Origin: Streptomyces sp. R21 | GTDB lineage: Bacteria; Actinomycetota; Actinomycetes; Streptomycetales; Streptomycetaceae | Assembly: GCF_041051975.1 (NCBI RefSeq) | Contig: NZ_CP163435.1 | Span: 6,179,001-6,243,000, forward strand | Reading direction: 5' to 3' | Length of the DNA: 64,000 bases | Part shown: positions 8,492 to 16,360 of the stretch, piece by piece | How the letters are laid out: every line of letters starts with the position of its first letter | Position numbering within the stretch: position 1 is the stretch's first letter | Notes under the pieces: model-generated | What the model was told of the DNA's origin: nothing | Database searches by the model: none | Seen by the model: only the letters and a program-made list of their open reading frames with translations | Translations under genes and position numbers: made by a program

Positions 8492-9457
8492 TCAGCCTCC
8501 CTTGACGAACCCCTCCGCCTTCATCCAGTCCAGCGCCACCTGATGCGGGTCCTGCCCCTCCACGTCCACCTTGGCGTTCAGGGTCTGCGCCACTGTGTTG
8601 TTCAGCCTTTTGGTGATCGGGTCGAGGACCTCGGCGATCTCCGGATGCTCCTTCAGGGCCTTGGAGTTGATCTCGGGGGCGACGTTGTAGTTGGGGAAGA
8701 ACTTCTTGTCGTCCTGCATCACCGCCAGGTTCATCGACTTGATGCGCCCGTCGGTGGTGAACACCTCCCCGTACGTGCAACTCCCCTTCTTCACCTGGGT
8801 GTAGATGATCCCGGTGTCCATCTGCGTGATGTTCCCGGCGGGCAGGCTCATCCCGTACTTCTTCTCCATGCCCGGCAGTCCGTCCGCGCGGTTGGCGAAC
8901 TCGCTCTCCACGCACAGCGTGACCGCGCCGGGGTCGGACTTGGCGAGCGCGGCGACGTCGGAGAGCGTCTTCGTGCCGTACTTCTTGGAGTTGTCCTGGT
9001 TCATGGCGAGCGCGTAGGTGTTGTTGAGGGAGGACGGCGGCAGCCAGGTCAGCCCGTTCTTCAGGTCCGCGTCGTGCACCGCCTGCCACTGCTTCTGCGG
9101 GTCGGTGATGGGCTCGCTGTTGCCGAGGTAGGTGATCCAGGCGGTGCCCGTGTACTCGTACATGCCGTCCGCGTCGCCGCTCTTGACGGCCTCGCGGGCG
9201 CCGATGGACCCCTGGATGCCCGTGCGGTCCAGGACGTCGGCGCCGGCCGCCTGGAAGGCGATGCCCATGATCGCGCCGAGGATCAGCTGCTCGGTGAACT
9301 CCTTGGAGGTGACGGTCAGATGGGCGCCCTTGAGCGGTTCGCCCTTCCCGATCGAGCCGGGCCCCACGTCGTCGACCATGGGGGAGCCGCTCTGCAGGCC
9401 GCAGCCGGACGCCAGTACGAGTGCCCCCGCGAGGGTGAGGACCAGTGCACGTCTCAT
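8492..9457 (-). CDS. Osmoprotectant (glycine betaine/choline-type) substrate-binding lipoprotein
   Basis: A 321-residue OpuAC/ProX-type periplasmic-binding protein. The N-terminus has a lipobox (LVLASGC, Cys about residue 19), so it is a lipoprotein tethered outside the membrane. VTSKEFTEQLILG is the usual start of the quaternary-amine binding domain, and the Tyr/Trp-rich stretch MYEYTGTAWITYLG contributes the aromatic cage seen in this family. Its ATG overlaps the stop of the permease gene by 4 bases (ATGA), so it is the last gene of the four-gene importer operon. Confidence 0.92.
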   Translation of the reverse strand: MRRALVLTLAGALVLASGCGLQSGSPMVDDVGPGSIGKGEPLKGAHLTVTSKEFTEQLILGAIMGIAFQAAGADVLDRTGIQGSIGAREAVKSGDADGMYEYTGTAWITYLGNSEPITDPQKQWQAVHDADLKNGLTWLPPSSLNNTYALAMNQDNSKKYGTKTLSDVAALAKSDPGAVTLCVESEFANRADGLPGMEKKYGMSLPAGNITQMDTGIIYTQVKKGSCTYGEVFTTDGRIKSMNLAVMQDDKKFFPNYNVAPEINSKALKEHPEIAEVLDPITKRLNNTVAQTLNAKVDVEGQDPHQVALDWMKAEGFVKGG

Positions 9458-10350
9458 GATCCCGCCTCCAACCCGTGTGGCTTGAGCAGGAGTTCGGCCA
9501 GCGAGGCGAGCCAGTCCACCAGCAGCGCCAGGGCGATCGTGAGGATCGAGCCGAGCACCAGCACCGGCATGCGCTGGGTGGTGATGCCGGTGGTGATGAG
9601 GACGCCGAGTCCGCCCCCGCCGCCGAAGGTGGCGAGGGTCGCCGTGCCGACGTTCAGCACCAGCGCCGTCCGTACGCCCGCCAGGATCAGCGGGACGGCC
9701 AGCGGGAGTTCGATCCGCGCGAGGACGCCCAGCGGCGACATGCCGATGCCGCGCGCTGCCTCCAGCAGGGTCGGATCGTTCGCCTTCAGGCCGGCGATCG
9801 TGTTGGAGAGGACCGGCAGGATGGCGTAGACGGTGATGCCGATCAGGGCCGCCTTCTGGCCGGTGCCGAGCCAGATCACCAGCAGGGCGAGGAGGCCGAT
9901 CGCCGGGGTGGCCTGACCCATGTTGGCGAAGGCCATCGCGACCGGGGCCGCCTTCCGGAAGGCCCGCCGGGTGAGCAGGATGCCCAGCGGGATCGCGATG
10001 ATCAGCACGAAGAACGTGGAGATCACGGTCAGTTGGATCTGCTGCCGCAGTGCCTTCCACACCTGGCCGCCCGAGAGCGCGTTCTCGGAGATCGGGTCGA
10101 GGTCGGCCTGCGCGAACCACATCCAGGTGGCCAGCAGCACCACCACGAGGAAGGCGGGCAGGAACGTCAGCTTCTGCCAGGTGATGCGGCGCGCGGGCCC
10201 GCTGGACGGCGGGGCGGCGGCCTCGCTCTCACGGCCGTCGTCACCGGCACCGCTGCCGCCGCCGCCGTCGCCGTCGCCGTCGTCACGGAACGCGAGCCCC
10301 TTGACCTCGTGCTCGCCCTCGGGCCGCTGCCGCGGTGGGGGAGTGCTCAC
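9454..10350 (-). CDS. Osmoprotectant ABC transporter permease
   Basis: A 298-residue inner-membrane permease of the OpuCB/OpuCD (binding-protein-dependent, ProW-like) type. After a hydrophilic N-terminus rich in Gly/Asp (20-60) come about 6 membrane segments. The EAA-type cytoplasmic loop is visible as EAARGIGMSPLGVLARIELP. The GTG at 10350 overlaps the stop of the ATPase gene by 4 bases (GTGA), indicating translational coupling. It pairs with the second permease at 11623-12270 to form the heterodimeric channel. Confidence 0.92.
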   Translation of the reverse strand: MSTPPPRQRPEGEHEVKGLAFRDDGDGDGGGGSGAGDDGRESEAAAPPSSGPARRITWQKLTFLPAFLVVVLLATWMWFAQADLDPISENALSGGQVWKALRQQIQLTVISTFFVLIIAIPLGILLTRRAFRKAAPVAMAFANMGQATPAIGLLALLVIWLGTGQKAALIGITVYAILPVLSNTIAGLKANDPTLLEAARGIGMSPLGVLARIELPLAVPLILAGVRTALVLNVGTATLATFGGGGGLGVLITTGITTQRMPVLVLGSILTIALALLVDWLASLAELLLKPHGLEAGS

Positions 10351-11630
10351 GCCCTCGCCTCCCCGACGCCGTCGCCCTCCTGCTCCTCGTGGGTCTGCTG
10401 GGCGCGCGCCTCCTCCAGCTCGTGCTGGTGCTCCATGGCGTCCAGCCGGTCGGCCTCCAGAAGTTCGTGCACGGAGTTCATCAGCGTCTCCATGTCGACG
10501 ACGCCGGTGTACTCGCCGCGCCGCCCGGTGACCGCGACCCGCCCCGTGTTGTCCGTCAGTACGGCCTCCAGCGCGTCCCGCACCGTGGCGTCCCGGGTCA
10601 CCGTGTCGTGCACCAGCGTGCCCGCCCGCGCGAGCGAACCCTTCGCGCGCATGAGGTCGCCGCGTCGCAGCCACTTGTAGGGGCGGCCCCGCTTGTCGAG
10701 CAGCAGGATCTCGTTCGTGCCGCTGTGGCGGAGCTTGTTGAAGATCTCCTGGAGCGGGTCGTCGACGGTGACCGTCGGATAGTCGGTGATCTCCACATCC
10801 CGTACGCGCGTCAGGTTCAGCCGCTTCAGCGCCGCGCCCGCGCCCACGAACCCGGACACGAAGTCGTCGGCCGGGTTGGTGAGGATCGCCTCCGGGGTGT
10901 CGAACTGCGCGATGTGCGAGCGCTCCCGCAGGACCGCGATCCGGTCGCCCAGTTTGATCGCCTCGTCGAAGTCGTGCGTGACGAACACGATCGTCTTGTG
11001 CAGTTCGTGCTGGAGCCGGATCAGCTCGTCCTGGAGGTGGTCGCGGGTGATCGGGTCGACCGCACCGAACGGCTCGTCCATCAGCAGGACGGGCGGATCG
11101 GCGGCCAGCGCCCGTGCCACGCCCACCCGTTGCTGCTGGCCGCCGGAGAGCTGGCGCGGATAGCGGTTGTGGAACTCGCCGGGGTCGAGGCCGACCAGGT
11201 CGAGCATCTCCTCCACCCGCGACCTGATCCGCGACTTCGACCAGCCGACCATCTTCGGTACCAGCGCGATGTTCTGAGCGACCGTCATATGGGGGAAGAG
11301 CCCGGAGGACTGGATCGCGTAGCCGACCTTGCGGCGCAGCTTCACCGGGTCCATGTCGGTGACGTCCTCGCCGCCGATCCTGATCCGCCCGCCGGTCGGC
11401 TCGATCAACCGGTTGATCATCTTGAGCGTGGTGGACTTCCCGCAGCCCGACGGGCCCACGAAGATGACCAGTTCGCCCGCCTTGATCTCCATGTTCACGC
11501 TGTCGACGGCCGGGTCGGGGCTGCCCGGATAGCGCTTGGAGAGGTTCTCCAGCTCGATGCTGGCGCCGGACGTCGACGCGCTTCCGGCCTCCGCGGCACT
11601 CTCGTTGGTCGCCGGCGCGGTCTCAGGCAC
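10347..11630 (-). CDS. Osmoprotectant ABC transporter ATP-binding protein with CBS domains
   Basis: A 427-residue OpuCA/ProV-type ATPase. Walker A is GPSGCGKSTT (near residue 60), the signature is LSGGQQQRVGVARAL, and Walker B is VLLMDEPFGAVDP. The C-terminal region (about 280-400) holds a pair of CBS-like repeats, which sense ionic strength in this family. A His/Glu/Gln-rich tail ends the protein. The GTG at 11630 starts inside the preceding permease gene (8-bp overlap). It powers uptake of compatible solutes under osmotic stress. Confidence 0.93.
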   Translation of the reverse strand: MPETAPATNESAAEAGSASTSGASIELENLSKRYPGSPDPAVDSVNMEIKAGELVIFVGPSGCGKSTTLKMINRLIEPTGGRIRIGGEDVTDMDPVKLRRKVGYAIQSSGLFPHMTVAQNIALVPKMVGWSKSRIRSRVEEMLDLVGLDPGEFHNRYPRQLSGGQQQRVGVARALAADPPVLLMDEPFGAVDPITRDHLQDELIRLQHELHKTIVFVTHDFDEAIKLGDRIAVLRERSHIAQFDTPEAILTNPADDFVSGFVGAGAALKRLNLTRVRDVEITDYPTVTVDDPLQEIFNKLRHSGTNEILLLDKRGRPYKWLRRGDLMRAKGSLARAGTLVHDTVTRDATVRDALEAVLTDNTGRVAVTGRRGEYTGVVDMETLMNSVHELLEADRLDAMEHQHELEEARAQQTHEEQEGDGVGEARA

Positions 11631-12270
11631 GGATCCCCCTCGGGATGGTCAGCCGTCCGATGAGGACGTACGCGGCGTCGAAGAGCAGCGCCAGGACGAT
11701 GATCCCGAGCGTGCCCGCGAGCACCTGGTTGAGCGCGTTCTTGCTGCCCAGGGAGCCGATCCCGCGGAAGATCTCGTTGCCGAGGCCGGGCCCGGAGGCG
11801 TAGGCGGCGATGGCCGCGATGCCCATCAGCATCTGTGTCGAGACCCGGATGCCGGTGAGGATCGGCGGCCAGGCGAGCGGCAGCTCCACCCGCAACAGCC
11901 GGGCGATCCGGGACATCCCGATGCCCTTCGCCGCGTCCACCAGCGACGGGTCGACCCCGCGCAGGCCCACGATCGCGTTGCGGGTGACCGGCAGCAGCCC
12001 GTACAGCGTCAGCGCGATGACCGTGGGCGGCACGCCCAGGCCCACGATCGGGATCAGCAGACCGATCATGGCGAGCGAGGGGATGGTCAGGATCGAGGAC
12101 GTGGTGAGCGTGGCCAGGTTGCCCGCCCACTGGCTGCGATAGGTGACCACGCCGATGATCACGCCGATGAGGGTCGCGATCACCATGCACTGGAAGACGG
12201 CGCTGGCGTGCTGGTAGGCATCGGTGAGCAGCTGCTGGTGGCGGTTTCCGAGATACTCCCAGAAGGTCAC
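11623..12270 (-). CDS. Osmoprotectant ABC transporter permease (first gene of the importer operon)
   Basis: A roughly 215-residue permease with about 6 hydrophobic segments and the EAA-like loop DAAKGIGMSRIARLLRVELP. Two GTG starts are possible, 12276 and 12270. GAGG at 12276-12279 is correctly spaced only for 12270, so that start is given. It is the first of four overlapping importer genes and begins 49 bases after the stop of the Lrp/AsnC gene on the same strand, so the regulator may be part of the transcript. Confidence 0.88.
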   Translation of the reverse strand: MTFWEYLGNRHQQLLTDAYQHASAVFQCMVIATLIGVIIGVVTYRSQWAGNLATLTTSSILTIPSLAMIGLLIPIVGLGVPPTVIALTLYGLLPVTRNAIVGLRGVDPSLVDAAKGIGMSRIARLLRVELPLAWPPILTGIRVSTQMLMGIAAIAAYASGPGLGNEIFRGIGSLGSKNALNQVLAGTLGIIVLALLFDAAYVLIGRLTIPRGIRA

Positions 12271-12319
12271 TGTCACCTCGCATGGCTGCTGGGCTGTGCG
12301 GTTTCCGTCGGCCGCGGGC

Positions 12320-12790
12320 TCACTCGTCGAGCGACGCCTGCTCCACCAGCGGGATGATCCGCAGTGGAACGGGGTTCTCCATGACGATCGCCGTGGCGGC
12401 CCGGACAATGCCATCAAAACCGACAACCCGGTCGATCACCCGTTGAAGATCCGCGTTGGAGCGGGCCACCAGGCGGCACAGCATGTCCCCGCTGCCGGTG
12501 GTGGTGTGCAGCTCCAGGACCTCCGGCACGGTCGCCAAGTGCGCCCGTACGTCCGGGCCTTGGCCCTGCCGGATCTGGAGCGTCGCGAACGCGGTGACGG
12601 GGTAGCCGAGCGCCGCCGGATCCACCTGCGGGCCGAATCCGCGGATGACGCCATTCGACTGAAGCCGGTCAAGCCGCGCCTGCACGGTGCCGCGCGCGAC
12701 CCCCAGCCGCCGGGACATCTCCAGCACGCCGATGCGCGGCTCCTCGGCCAGCAGCACGATGAGCCGGCCGTCCAGATGATCGATCGCCAT
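12320..12790 (-). CDS. Lrp/AsnC-family transcriptional regulator
   Basis: A 156-residue feast/famine regulator. Residues about 4-60 form the winged helix-turn-helix (LDGRLIVLLAEEPRIGVLEM, then RRLGVARGTVQARLDRL), and the rest is the RAM/AsnC effector domain. The ATG at 12790 has GGAGGA 5-6 bases upstream. It is divergent from hpd, with 134 bases between the starts holding two inverted repeats, so control of hpd by an aromatic amino acid is the natural reading. Its position upstream of the osmoprotectant importer also allows co-transcription with that operon. Confidence 0.9.
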   Translation of the reverse strand: MAIDHLDGRLIVLLAEEPRIGVLEMSRRLGVARGTVQARLDRLQSNGVIRGFGPQVDPAALGYPVTAFATLQIRQGQGPDVRAHLATVPEVLELHTTTGSGDMLCRLVARSNADLQRVIDRVVGFDGIVRAATAIVMENPVPLRIIPLVEQASLDE

Positions 12791-12838
12791 GGGGGTCCTC
12801 CGGAACGCCTCGGTGGTGGTCATCATGTACAGAAATGC

Positions 12839-12896
12839 CGCGAATACGGGTTCGCGACTGAGCAGATTGACCAGCTAATACGCAAACTATTGCGCA
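12839..12896. promoter_or_regulatory. Candidate Lrp/AsnC operators between the divergent regulator and hpd
   Basis: Two small inverted repeats lie in the divergent intergenic region: CGCGAA-N6-TTCGCG (12839-12856) and TACGCAA-N4-TTGCGCA (12879-12896, one mismatch). The region is AT-richer than its surroundings. The second site is 28 bases upstream of the hpd start. Confidence 0.5.
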
Positions 12897-12924
12897 CCTT
12901 GTGGATCGGGGGGAGCCTGCCGAC

Positions 12925-14070
12925 ATGACTCAGACAACCCACCACACCCCCGACACCGCACGGCAGGCCGACCCCTTCCCGGTCAAGGGAATGGACGCGG
13001 TCGTCTTCGCCGTGGGCAACGCCAAGCAGGCGGCGCACTACTACTCCACGGCCTTCGGCATGCAGCTGGTCGCCTACTCCGGACCGGAGAACGGCAACCG
13101 CGAGACCGCTTCGTACGTCCTCACGAACGGCTCGGCCCGCTTCGTGTTCACGTCGGTCATCAAGCCCGCCACCCCCTGGGGCACCTTCCTCACCGAGCAC
13201 GTGGCCGAGCACGGCGACGGCGTCGTCGACCTCGCCATCGAGGTCCCGGACGCGCGCGCCGCCCACGCGTACGCCGTCGAGCACGGCGCCCGCTCGCTCG
13301 CCGAGCCGCACGAGGTGAAGGACGAGCACGGCACGGTCGTCCTCGCGGCGATCGCGACGTACGGCAAGACCCGTCACACGCTCGTCGAGCGGACCGGCTA
13401 CGACGGCCCGTACCTTCCCGGCTACGTCGCCGCCGACCCGATGGTCGAGCCGCCCGCCCACCGCACCTTCCAGGCCATCGACCACTGCGTCGGCAACGTC
13501 GAACTCGGCCACATGAACGAGTGGGTCGGCTTCTACAACAAGGTCATGGGCTTCACGAACATGAAGGAGTTCGTGGGCGACGACATCGCGACCGAGTACT
13601 CGGCCCTGATGTCGAAGGTCGTCGCCGACGGCACGCTCAAGGTCAAGTTCCCGATCAACGAGCCCGCCATCGCCAAGAAGAAGTCCCAGATCGACGAGTA
13701 CCTGGAGTTCTACGGCGGCGCGGGCGTCCAGCACATCGCGCTCAACTCGGGCGACATCGTCGAGACGGTTCGCACCATGCGCGCCGCCGGAGTCCAGTTC
13801 CTCGACACCCCGGACTCGTACTACGACACCCTCGGCGAGTGGGTCGGCGACACCCGCGTCCCGGTCGACACCCTCCGCGAGCTGAAGATCCTCGCCGACC
13901 GCGACGAGGACGGCTACCTGCTGCAGATCTTCACCAAGCCGGTCCAGGACCGTCCGACCGTCTTCTTCGAGATCATCGAGCGGCACGGCTCGATGGGCTT
14001 CGGCAAGGGCAACTTCAAGGCCCTGTTCGAGGCGATCGAGCGGGAGCAGGAGAAGCGCGGCAACCTGTGA
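12925..14070 (+). CDS. hpd: 4-hydroxyphenylpyruvate dioxygenase
   Basis: A 381-residue Fe(II) enzyme that converts 4-hydroxyphenylpyruvate to homogentisate in tyrosine catabolism. It shows the two-barrel VOC architecture: an N-terminal barrel (about 20-160) and a catalytic C-terminal barrel (about 180-360). The 2-His-1-Glu iron ligands are recognisable in DHCVGNVELG, GVQHIALNSGDI and VFFEIIERHG. Length is typical. The ATG at 12925 follows a GGGGGAG ribosome site. It is divergent from an Lrp/AsnC regulator that probably controls it. The homogentisate dioxygenase gene is not in this window. Confidence 0.97.
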   Translation: MTQTTHHTPDTARQADPFPVKGMDAVVFAVGNAKQAAHYYSTAFGMQLVAYSGPENGNRETASYVLTNGSARFVFTSVIKPATPWGTFLTEHVAEHGDGVVDLAIEVPDARAAHAYAVEHGARSLAEPHEVKDEHGTVVLAAIATYGKTRHTLVERTGYDGPYLPGYVAADPMVEPPAHRTFQAIDHCVGNVELGHMNEWVGFYNKVMGFTNMKEFVGDDIATEYSALMSKVVADGTLKVKFPINEPAIAKKKSQIDEYLEFYGGAGVQHIALNSGDIVETVRTMRAAGVQFLDTPDSYYDTLGEWVGDTRVPVDTLRELKILADRDEDGYLLQIFTKPVQDRPTVFFEIIERHGSMGFGKGNFKALFEAIEREQEKRGNL

Positions 14071-14150
14071 GGCCCCTGCGGTGCCTGTGAGTTCGTACGC
14101 TGTGAGTCTTTACAACATGCAACCAGCGAACGGCAGTTGACGCTCTCATG

Positions 14151-14181
14151 TCCTGTGGGTGCCACGAGGGCACCCACAGGA
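14151..14181 (+). terminator. Hairpin downstream of hpd
   Basis: A perfect 13-bp stem (TCCTGTGGGTGCC with its complement) around ACGAG. It begins 80 bases after the hpd stop and ends just before the next gene's ribosome site, so it may terminate hpd or form part of the next 5' leader. Confidence 0.6.
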
Positions 14182-14194
14182 CCCGGGGGTGAGA

Positions 14195-15073
14195 GTGACC
14201 ACCCGCATCAACCTCGCCACACCCTCCGACCGCTGGCTGTGGCAGAAGAGCACGCTCAAGGAACCGACGGTCCTCCAGTCGTTCGCCTTCGACGAGGCGA
14301 ACAAGCACCTGTACGTCCTCCAGGTCACCGCCACCGGACACGCGGCCGGCGATCTGTGCCTGAACAGGCTCCACTACGACGGCACCCGGCTGGGCCACAT
14401 GTACCTCAAGGGCTTCGGCCACGGCGTCAGCATCGGCATCCAGCAAGACGCCGAGGACGGCCGCACCTGGATCTGGACCGAGGCCGACGCCAAGAACGGC
14501 TACGGGCAGGGAATCACCCGCTTCCACTTCTCCGACGGGGCGGTCCGCACCGGCGCGCAGGTCAACATCCGCCACCCCATAGCGGGCTCCATCAACAACC
14601 AGCCGTCGGTCTGCATGGCGTCCGAGCGCATCGCCGTCCGCTACCGCGACGCCGCCAACCGGCCCCGCTACCGCGTCTGGGACCTCGACCGCTTCGTGGC
14701 CCGCGACTACGCCGACCCCGTCGCCGACTTCGCCCAGACCGGCGCCCACCCCGACGCGAAGGTCCCCTTCCAGGGCTACGCCCTGTACCGCACTTGCGTC
14801 TACCAGCTGGCGGGCTCGGCCTACGAAGCGAAGACCAACCCGGCCGCCGAGCACGGCAACACCCACGTCTCCAGCATCGACATCACCACCGGCGGGCTGC
14901 TCCAGCGGGAACGCACCGAGGCCGGACACTCGCTCGTGTACCGCGAGCCGGAGGGCCTCGCCGTGCGCGGCGGCTCCAACCCACAGGTGTACTTCGGGTT
15001 CGCCTCCGGGCAGCTGGGAGCACGCCGTTTCTCGATCTTCGTCAAGGAAGCCAGGACGCGGGCCGAGCCGTAG
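14195..15073 (+). CDS. TagC/phage receptor-binding-protein-like beta-propeller protein
   Basis: A 292-residue soluble protein without a signal peptide. Repeated Trp/Tyr/Gly-rich strands (QSFAFDEANKHLYVLQ, YLKGFGHGVSIGIQ, WIWTEADAKNGYGQ, EGLAVRGG..VYFGFASG) fit the beta-propeller family that includes the old annotation 'teichoic acid biosynthesis protein C' and staphylococcal P68 receptor-binding proteins. The family's activity in Streptomyces is unknown. Start: the GTG at 14195 with GGGGGTGAGA just upstream; the GTG at 14189 is an alternative. Its stop overlaps the -10-like TAGTCT of the following hydratase operon. Confidence 0.7.
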   Translation: MTTRINLATPSDRWLWQKSTLKEPTVLQSFAFDEANKHLYVLQVTATGHAAGDLCLNRLHYDGTRLGHMYLKGFGHGVSIGIQQDAEDGRTWIWTEADAKNGYGQGITRFHFSDGAVRTGAQVNIRHPIAGSINNQPSVCMASERIAVRYRDAANRPRYRVWDLDRFVARDYADPVADFAQTGAHPDAKVPFQGYALYRTCVYQLAGSAYEAKTNPAAEHGNTHVSSIDITTGGLLQRERTEAGHSLVYREPEGLAVRGGSNPQVYFGFASGQLGARRFSIFVKEARTRAEP

Positions 15074-15082
15074 TCTGACCGC

Positions 15083-15394
15083 ATGGCCAGGATCAACGAC
15101 GTGGGCGGCATGCAGGGCTTCGGCGCCATCGACACCACCGACGACACCGAGCCCTTCCACGCGGACTGGGAGGCGCGCGTCGTCGGCCTCTTCAACGCCC
15201 TGCGCGCGCAAGGGGTGTTCAACACCAACGAGTTCCGGGACGCGATCGAGTCGCTGTCACCGCAGGAGTACCTGGAGACCTCGTACTACGAGCGGTGGTT
15301 CAAGGCGATCTGCGCGCTGCTGGAGCGCAAGGGCGTCATCAAGCCGGGTGAGCTGGACGAGGCGCCCGACCTGCGGGGTGATCACGATGACTGA
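15083..15394 (+). CDS. Nitrile hydratase/thiocyanate hydrolase-type subunit (beta N-terminal half)
   Basis: A 103-residue protein matching the N-terminal helical half of nitrile hydratase beta: INDVGGMQGFGAID at the start, then a DWEARVVGLFNAL helix and YYERWFKAICALLERKGVI. Classical nitrile hydratase beta is about 220 residues with this half fused to an SH3-like half. Here the two halves are separate genes, as in thiocyanate hydrolase and the three-subunit toyocamycin nitrile hydratase. TAGTCT ends 6 bases before the ATG, so a leaderless start is likely. It overlaps the next gene by 8 bases. Confidence 0.85.
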   Translation: MARINDVGGMQGFGAIDTTDDTEPFHADWEARVVGLFNALRAQGVFNTNEFRDAIESLSPQEYLETSYYERWFKAICALLERKGVIKPGELDEAPDLRGDHDD

Positions 15395-15680
15395 CACCGA
15401 CCGCTTCCCGCCGGGCACCCTGGTGCGCACCTTCCACCACGACCCACCGCACCACACCCGCCTGCCGCGCTACGCGCGCGGCAAGCACGGGGTCGTGGTC
15501 GAGCCGGAGGGCCGGGCGGAACTGGCCGACCTCAGCGCACAGGGACGCGGGGACGCGCCGGTCGAGCAGGTGTACGCGGTCCGGTTCGCGGCCCGTGATC
15601 TGTGGGGCGAGGGCGACCATCACGTCGTACTGGACCTGTGGGAAAGCTACTTGGAAGAGGATCGCGATGACGAGCGGTGA
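15387..15680 (+). CDS. Nitrile hydratase/thiocyanate hydrolase-type subunit (beta C-terminal, SH3-like half)
   Basis: A 97-residue protein equivalent to the SH3-like C-terminal domain of nitrile hydratase beta: FPPGTLVRT at the start, RYARGKHGVVV, then VYAVRFAARDLWGEG and LDLWESYLE. In the family this barrel packs over the metal centre of the alpha subunit. It starts inside the preceding gene (8-bp overlap) and its 3' end overlaps the alpha gene by 14 bases, so the three products are probably made together in fixed ratio. Confidence 0.85.
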   Translation: MTDTDRFPPGTLVRTFHHDPPHHTRLPRYARGKHGVVVEPEGRAELADLSAQGRGDAPVEQVYAVRFAARDLWGEGDHHVVLDLWESYLEEDRDDER

Positions 15681-16272
15681 CCACCACGACGACGCGCTGA
15701 TCTCCCGCCGGGTGCGGCGCCTGGAGACCCTCCTCGAGGAGAAGGGGGTGATCTCGGGCGGGGCGCTGGACGAGGTGATCGACGCGTTCCTGTCCGGCTC
15801 GTCACCGGCGAACGGGGCGAAGGTCGTCGCCCGCGCCTGGGTGGACCCGGAGTTCAGGTCCCGCCTGCTGGCGGACGGTACGGCGGCGGTCCGCGAACTC
15901 GGCTTCATGGACGGCTCGTTCCAGCGCCTGCGAGTGGTGGAGAACACAGAGTCCGTCCACAACGTCATCGTCTGCACCCTCTGCTCCTGCTACCCCCTCC
16001 GCCTCCTCGGCCCGTCCCCCAGCTGGTACAAGTCCGAGGCCTACCGCTCCCGAGTGGTCCGCGAACCCCGCGCCGTACTCGGCGAGTTCGGCCTCGTCCT
16101 GCCGGCCACCACGAAGATCGAGGTGTGGGACTCCAGCGCGGAAACCCGGTACATGGTGCTGCCGCGCCGCCCGGCCGCGACGGAGTCGCTCGGGGAGCGG
16201 GAACTCGCGGCCCTGGTGCCCCGCAACGCCCTGATCGGCACGGCGGCCGCATCCAGCCCGTCCGGCGTTTGA
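15667..16272 (+). CDS. Nitrile hydratase/thiocyanate hydrolase-type metal-binding alpha subunit
   Basis: A 201-residue alpha-type subunit. The metal claw is VCTLCSCYPLR (residues about 99-109). The Thr after the first Cys and the Tyr after the last match the cobalt type (CTLCSCY) rather than the iron type (CSLCSCT). In the family the second and third cysteines become sulfinic and sulfenic acids. SWYKSEAYRSRVVREPRAVL is the usual following helix. No activator or cobalt chaperone gene lies nearby. Substrate (a nitrile or thiocyanate) cannot be decided. The last codons (SSPSGV-stop) are formed by an intergenic Streptomyces repeat. Confidence 0.9.
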   Translation: MTSGDHHDDALISRRVRRLETLLEEKGVISGGALDEVIDAFLSGSSPANGAKVVARAWVDPEFRSRLLADGTAAVRELGFMDGSFQRLRVVENTESVHNVIVCTLCSCYPLRLLGPSPSWYKSEAYRSRVVREPRAVLGEFGLVLPATTKIEVWDSSAETRYMVLPRRPAATESLGERELAALVPRNALIGTAAASSPSGV

Positions 16273-16360
16273 GGACGAGGCCGTTCAGGCCGATAAGCGG
16301 GGGCGAGGGGGCGCAGCCCCCAGGAACGGGACGGGCAGGGGCGGAGGGGGCGAAAGAAAC
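16251..16360 (+). repeat. Streptomyces REP-like intergenic repeat with hairpin
   Basis: The block begins CAGCCCGTCCGGCGTTTGAG and continues with GACGAGGCCGTTCAGGCCG, a sequence I recognise as recurrent between convergent genes in many Streptomyces genomes. It is followed by the GGGGGCGCAGCCCCC palindrome and a G-rich run. It lies between the convergent alpha-subunit and TPR genes and probably acts as a bidirectional terminator. Confidence 0.65.
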
